Assembly: GCA_038363925.1 (NCBI GenBank)
Contig: JAQQWL010000002.1
Coordinates: 1,302,001-1,366,000 of the forward strand
Origin: Apiospora phragmitis
Lineage: Eukaryota; Ascomycota; Sordariomycetes; Amphisphaeriales; Apiosporaceae
Length of the DNA stretch: 64,000 nucleotides
Direction of reading: 5' to 3'
Positions 61,201 through 64,000 of this stretch are shown piece by piece. The notes under the pieces were generated by a model. That model ran no database searches. It was given only the letters and a program-made list of their open reading frames with translations, and had not been told where the DNA came from. The position numbers were made by a program, and so were the translations under genes. How positions within the stretch are numbered: the stretch's first letter is position 1; every line of letters begins with the position of its first letter.

Positions 61201-62128
61201 GCGGAGGACAACAAGCCGGGCAGATGCCGCCTCCCCCGCGACCGGGATCGACAACTGCCAACCAATACGCACCGCCTCCGATGGCATCTGCCGGTGGCTC
61301 GGCCATGCCGCACCCTCCTCCAATGGCCAATGTTGTTGGCAGGACTGCGTCCCCTTACAATGCTCCGCCTGCTGCTGGACCTCCTTCGAACCGGTACGCA
61401 CCGGCGCCTGGCGCGCAGACGAACCAGCCGCCTCAGATGGCTCCGCCTCAGGGTATCAGGCCCCCTCCCCGGCCAACCCTTACGCTGCTGCACCTCAGGG
61501 ATCACCAGCGCCCAGCCCTTATGCGCCACAGCAAGCGTATGAGCCCTCAATGGCACAGCAGGGCCCGCCTTCATCAGGACCGCCCTCCGCTATGTCCGGC
61601 CCTCCTATGAGTGGCCCTCCCATGGGTGGACCCCCGAGAACAGGACCTTCGGCCGGAAACTCGCCCGCTCCTCCCCCGCCTCGCTCTGCCGCTGCTTCAC
61701 CAGCGAAGCCAAAGCATCCCCTGGGTGACAGGTCGCACATTCCTGCCAGCGCACAACCACTGGTTGACATCCTCAGCCGTGATATGCAGCGTGTAGCCGC
61801 CAAGGCGCCTGCTTCGTTTGCGCCTCAAGTCAAGGACACCCAGAAGCGCATCAACATCCTCTTCGATCACTTGAACAACGAGGAGCTCGTCAAGCCCGAC
61901 ACCATCCAGCAGCTGACCCAGCTCGCTACGCTCTTGGAAGGGAAGAACTATCCCGAGGCGCAACAGCTTCAAGTCTCCATCCAGACTGACAGAACCGAGG
62001 AGTGTGGTAATTGGATGGTATGTTAACCCTTAAACCTCTCTAACTCCGCCTTGCCCATACATGGTCACTAACAAATTATCCAGGTCGGTGTCAAGCGCCT
62101 CATCTCTATGAGCAAGGCGACCCCTTAG
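58213..62128 (+). CDS. SEC31: Sec31, COPII outer-coat subunit (three one-base frameshifts)
   Basis: With Sec13 this builds the outer cage of COPII vesicles at ER exit sites. Exons 58213-58421, 58480-62017, 62084-62128, about 1,260 residues, normal. The N-terminal beta-propeller has WD repeats ([36 protein letters not shown]). Next are the Sec13-binding blade and alpha-solenoid ([37 protein letters not shown]). A long Pro/Gly/Tyr-rich linker for Sec23 and Sar1 contact follows ([16 protein letters not shown]), then the C-terminal helical domain ([16 protein letters not shown]; end [17 protein letters not shown]). Three frame changes, each fixed by one extra base: about 58729-58734 ([10 protein letters not shown]), about 60226-60231 ([11 protein letters not shown], a G short) and about 61461-61472 (C run, [14 protein letters not shown]). 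Essential gene, so these are probably sequence errors. Confidence 0.94.
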
Positions 62129-62645
62129 TCCAAGCGAACGTGAATAGTATTTCTTCATTATTAGTCCGATACACACATCAGATGGAGAGGTAGCGCTCCG
62201 ATTCCATTGGAGTAAACTGTAGAAAAAGCGAGGCTCCGTCCAGAGCAACAACTAGAAATGATTTGATTTTACGCGACGCGGATTCATGATAGTGCACGTG
62301 TCGTATGCAAAGCTGTTGGCAGCGTTCCAACTATACTGTCTTCCGTAAGTTTTGACTTTTTTATCAACTTCACGCTCATGATACAGATCGGGGCTTTGAG
62401 GTCAACGGGTGACACAAGATATCTTGACGGTTCCATAGAGGGCAAGTACAAGGCAGAGTAGTTTGTTTCAATTGGCCATGGCCATGAAAACCAAAATGCA
62501 TAGGTAAGCTACCTACATGTAGTCATTTCCTTTTCATTGAGAAGGGAGTCGCATCGAGCAATCAGGAAGATTCCCTGAATCAGTATTTCCACTCAACTCG
62601 CAAGGCAAGGCACCCCATTGGTGGGGCCGGTAGGGTCCAGGATAT
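62129..62645. other. Convergent 3' region between SEC31 and the next gene
   Basis: 517 bp, 3' UTRs of both genes; no gene seen. Confidence 0.45.
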
Positions 62646-63399
62646 TCATCTGCCACGGTTGTGACGTTCCCAATCTCCGCTGAGCAATTTTCTCTTGACG
62701 GCGCGTTTGACCTCTTCTAGATTCTCTACGCACAAGTCCACGTATTCCTGGGGCTCTAAAGGGGCTCGGATATCGCTAGTGGATACTTGAGGCTTTCCAT
62801 CCTGCTCCGGCGACCACGCCTCAATCCTGCCCGCATTGTAGAGATACTTCTGTACCAAGAAGGCGAGGACTACGCAGTTTTGTTTCTCGTAGTGCTTGGC
62901 GACGAAGTGTCCTGTGACAACGATTTCACGAGCCAATGCCTCTGGGTCGCTGGCTGCCAATTCTCTTGAAGCAGAGCTTAGTTCCTTGTCCTGGAGAGGT
63001 ATTGTATTAGTGATCGTGTGAAGGATAATGATAACTCGAAAGGAAGTGGGTCTCAAGGGAATGAACGATACTTACATCCTCGCTCGGGTAATTTGGGGCT
63101 CTGCCGTTAGCTGTACGCTGGACCTTGTTGGGTCGTCCGTTCTCGCTATCTTCGGAGTCTGGAGATGTACGCTTCATTGCTGCAAGGCTGTCGAGCCCGG
63201 TAAGTCCTTGGTGGTAGATGGTGGGAACCGTGGGCTTGCGGCTGCTGTCCCAAGAGGAGAAGACATCGGTGAGGAGCTCGTCTCGCGTGAACGTGAATGG
63301 AACGAGGTGGGTGTACTTTGCAACGAGGTCATCTATTGCCTCCTTCTGGTGAGCGGACAGTGCTGCCCAGGCGTCGTGGGCTGCCCAGCTTAAGGGCAT
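62646..63399 (-). CDS. Hypothetical conserved-looking fungal protein, 222 aa
   Basis: Two exons (minus) 63076-63399 and 62646-62990; intron 85 nt, donor GTAAGT, acceptor TCCAG, phase 0. Starts MPLSWAAHDAWAALSAHQKE. The N-terminal part is helical (AIDDLVAKYTHLVPFTFTRD), the middle is disordered and acidic/basic (MKRTSPDSEDSENGRPNKVQ). The C-terminal helical domain is longer (ALAREIVVTGHFVAKHYEKQ; YVDLCVENLEEVKRAVKRKL) and ends ERHNRGR. The basic KVQR stretch could be a nuclear-localisation signal. I do not know the family. The start at 63399 is preferred because the frame upstream to 63528 is Pro/Ser-rich leader-like sequence, though an upstream ATG at 63526-63528 exists. Confidence 0.7.
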
Positions 63400-64000
63400 T
63401 GCGGAAGAAAGCTGACGATGTCTCGGGTTTGTTTGAGGGGTGGGAATGGGAGAGAAAGAAGTTTGGGGCTGGAAGTGGAAGAGGATACGTTCGGCGAGAA
63501 AAGGTGTAATGTTTCCAAGGCAAGGCACATCACATTACATGGTAGGTTATTAAAATTGGGGCGGCTGCTTCGTTCATTGTAAAATTGATATTCACCATCA
63601 CTTCACGTCTGTTTGACCTGCTCGCTTTGGAAGGGACAATAGGAGTACGCAATCGTAAAGTACCTAGTTAATAAATTGCTTACAAACCATAAGAGCTCAT
63701 CAGGTAAACTTCTGTGCATTAGAATAGAACCACTGTTTGTCCTTTTGCGCAACTATGAATTTGTCATTGGACTGGTTTCTAGGGGAGTTGCCCATTTCTG
63801 CACTGCACACATGTTTATAAGTACTCATTGCGCCGCTTCAAGATATTTACAACCTTCTGCAGGTGTCCTGGGTCGTTAGCCTTGTGTGGTCCATTGGAAC
63901 AGGAGAAAGATCCTGTCGTAAAGCATGTTCCTCGAAGTCTGTTGATGGTGCTGCTCTTGCTTTTGCCGCTGGAGCTGCTGCTGGATATGGTGGTGCCGGA
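63400..64000. other. Right edge, no complete gene
   Basis: Promoter side of the 62646 gene. The last about 60 bases (CTGCTG/TTGCCGCTGGAG) would code for a Gln- or Ala-rich tract on the minus strand and may belong to a gene beyond the window. Confidence 0.35.

Overview
The window looks like nuclear DNA of a filamentous ascomycete (Pezizomycotina, probably Sordariomycetes). Genes are split by 50-130 nt introns with GTAAGT-type donors and CTAAC branch sites. The housekeeping proteins read as fungal (beta-tubulin, eS10, Cox12, Sec31, Sde2). A central block of about 29 kb shows the mark of repeat-induced point mutation (RIP): it is AT-rich, nearly free of CpA/TpG, and its reading frames are broken by TAA/TAG.

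Layout. (1) 1-12.5 kb, left accessory arm: the 5' half of a beta-tubulin gene with Ala at codon 198 (minus), a Cys/His-rich hypothetical gene with one in-frame TGA (minus), a GH31 glycosidase with a GC-AG intron and one frameshift (plus), two hypothetical genes (plus), and a single-pass membrane protein (minus). (2) 12.5-41.5 kb, RIP island: three Fot1/pogo-like DNA transposon copies and a nest of Ty3/Gypsy LTR elements. One element (17716-25367) is complete, with about 686 bp LTRs and a 5 bp target duplication, and sits inside an older, oppositely oriented relative. A further long copy lies at 33.2-40.7 kb. (3) 41.5-48.6 kb, gene graveyard: a decayed fatty-acid-synthase-alpha/ketosynthase fragment, an SDR gene with an internal deletion and a frameshift, and one hypothetical gene. 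(4) 48.6-64 kb, dense core block: D-arabinitol dehydrogenase-like (minus), eS10/RPS10 (minus), SDE2 (plus), COX12 (minus), a small single-TM mitochondrial protein (plus), an RRM protein (minus), SEC31 (plus) and a hypothetical gene (minus), mostly in divergent and convergent pairs.

The core genes serve general functions: translation, splicing/genome stability, respiration and COPII traffic. COX12 and the small mitochondrial gene share a roughly 520 bp divergent promoter with five CCAAT cores. Several conserved genes that should be intact carry single-base frameshifts, some at C/G runs (eS10, RRM gene, SEC31 three times, GH31, SDR). These look more like consensus-sequence errors than real lesions, so 'pseudogene' calls based on one indel here should be treated with caution.

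Most notable points: a candidate 3-nt microexon in COX12, Ala198 in beta-tubulin (a classic benzimidazole-resistance state), nested RIP-mutated LTR elements whose LTRs share a 3' half but carry different U3 tandem arrays, and a RIP-mutated coiled-coil ORF carried inside one LTR element.
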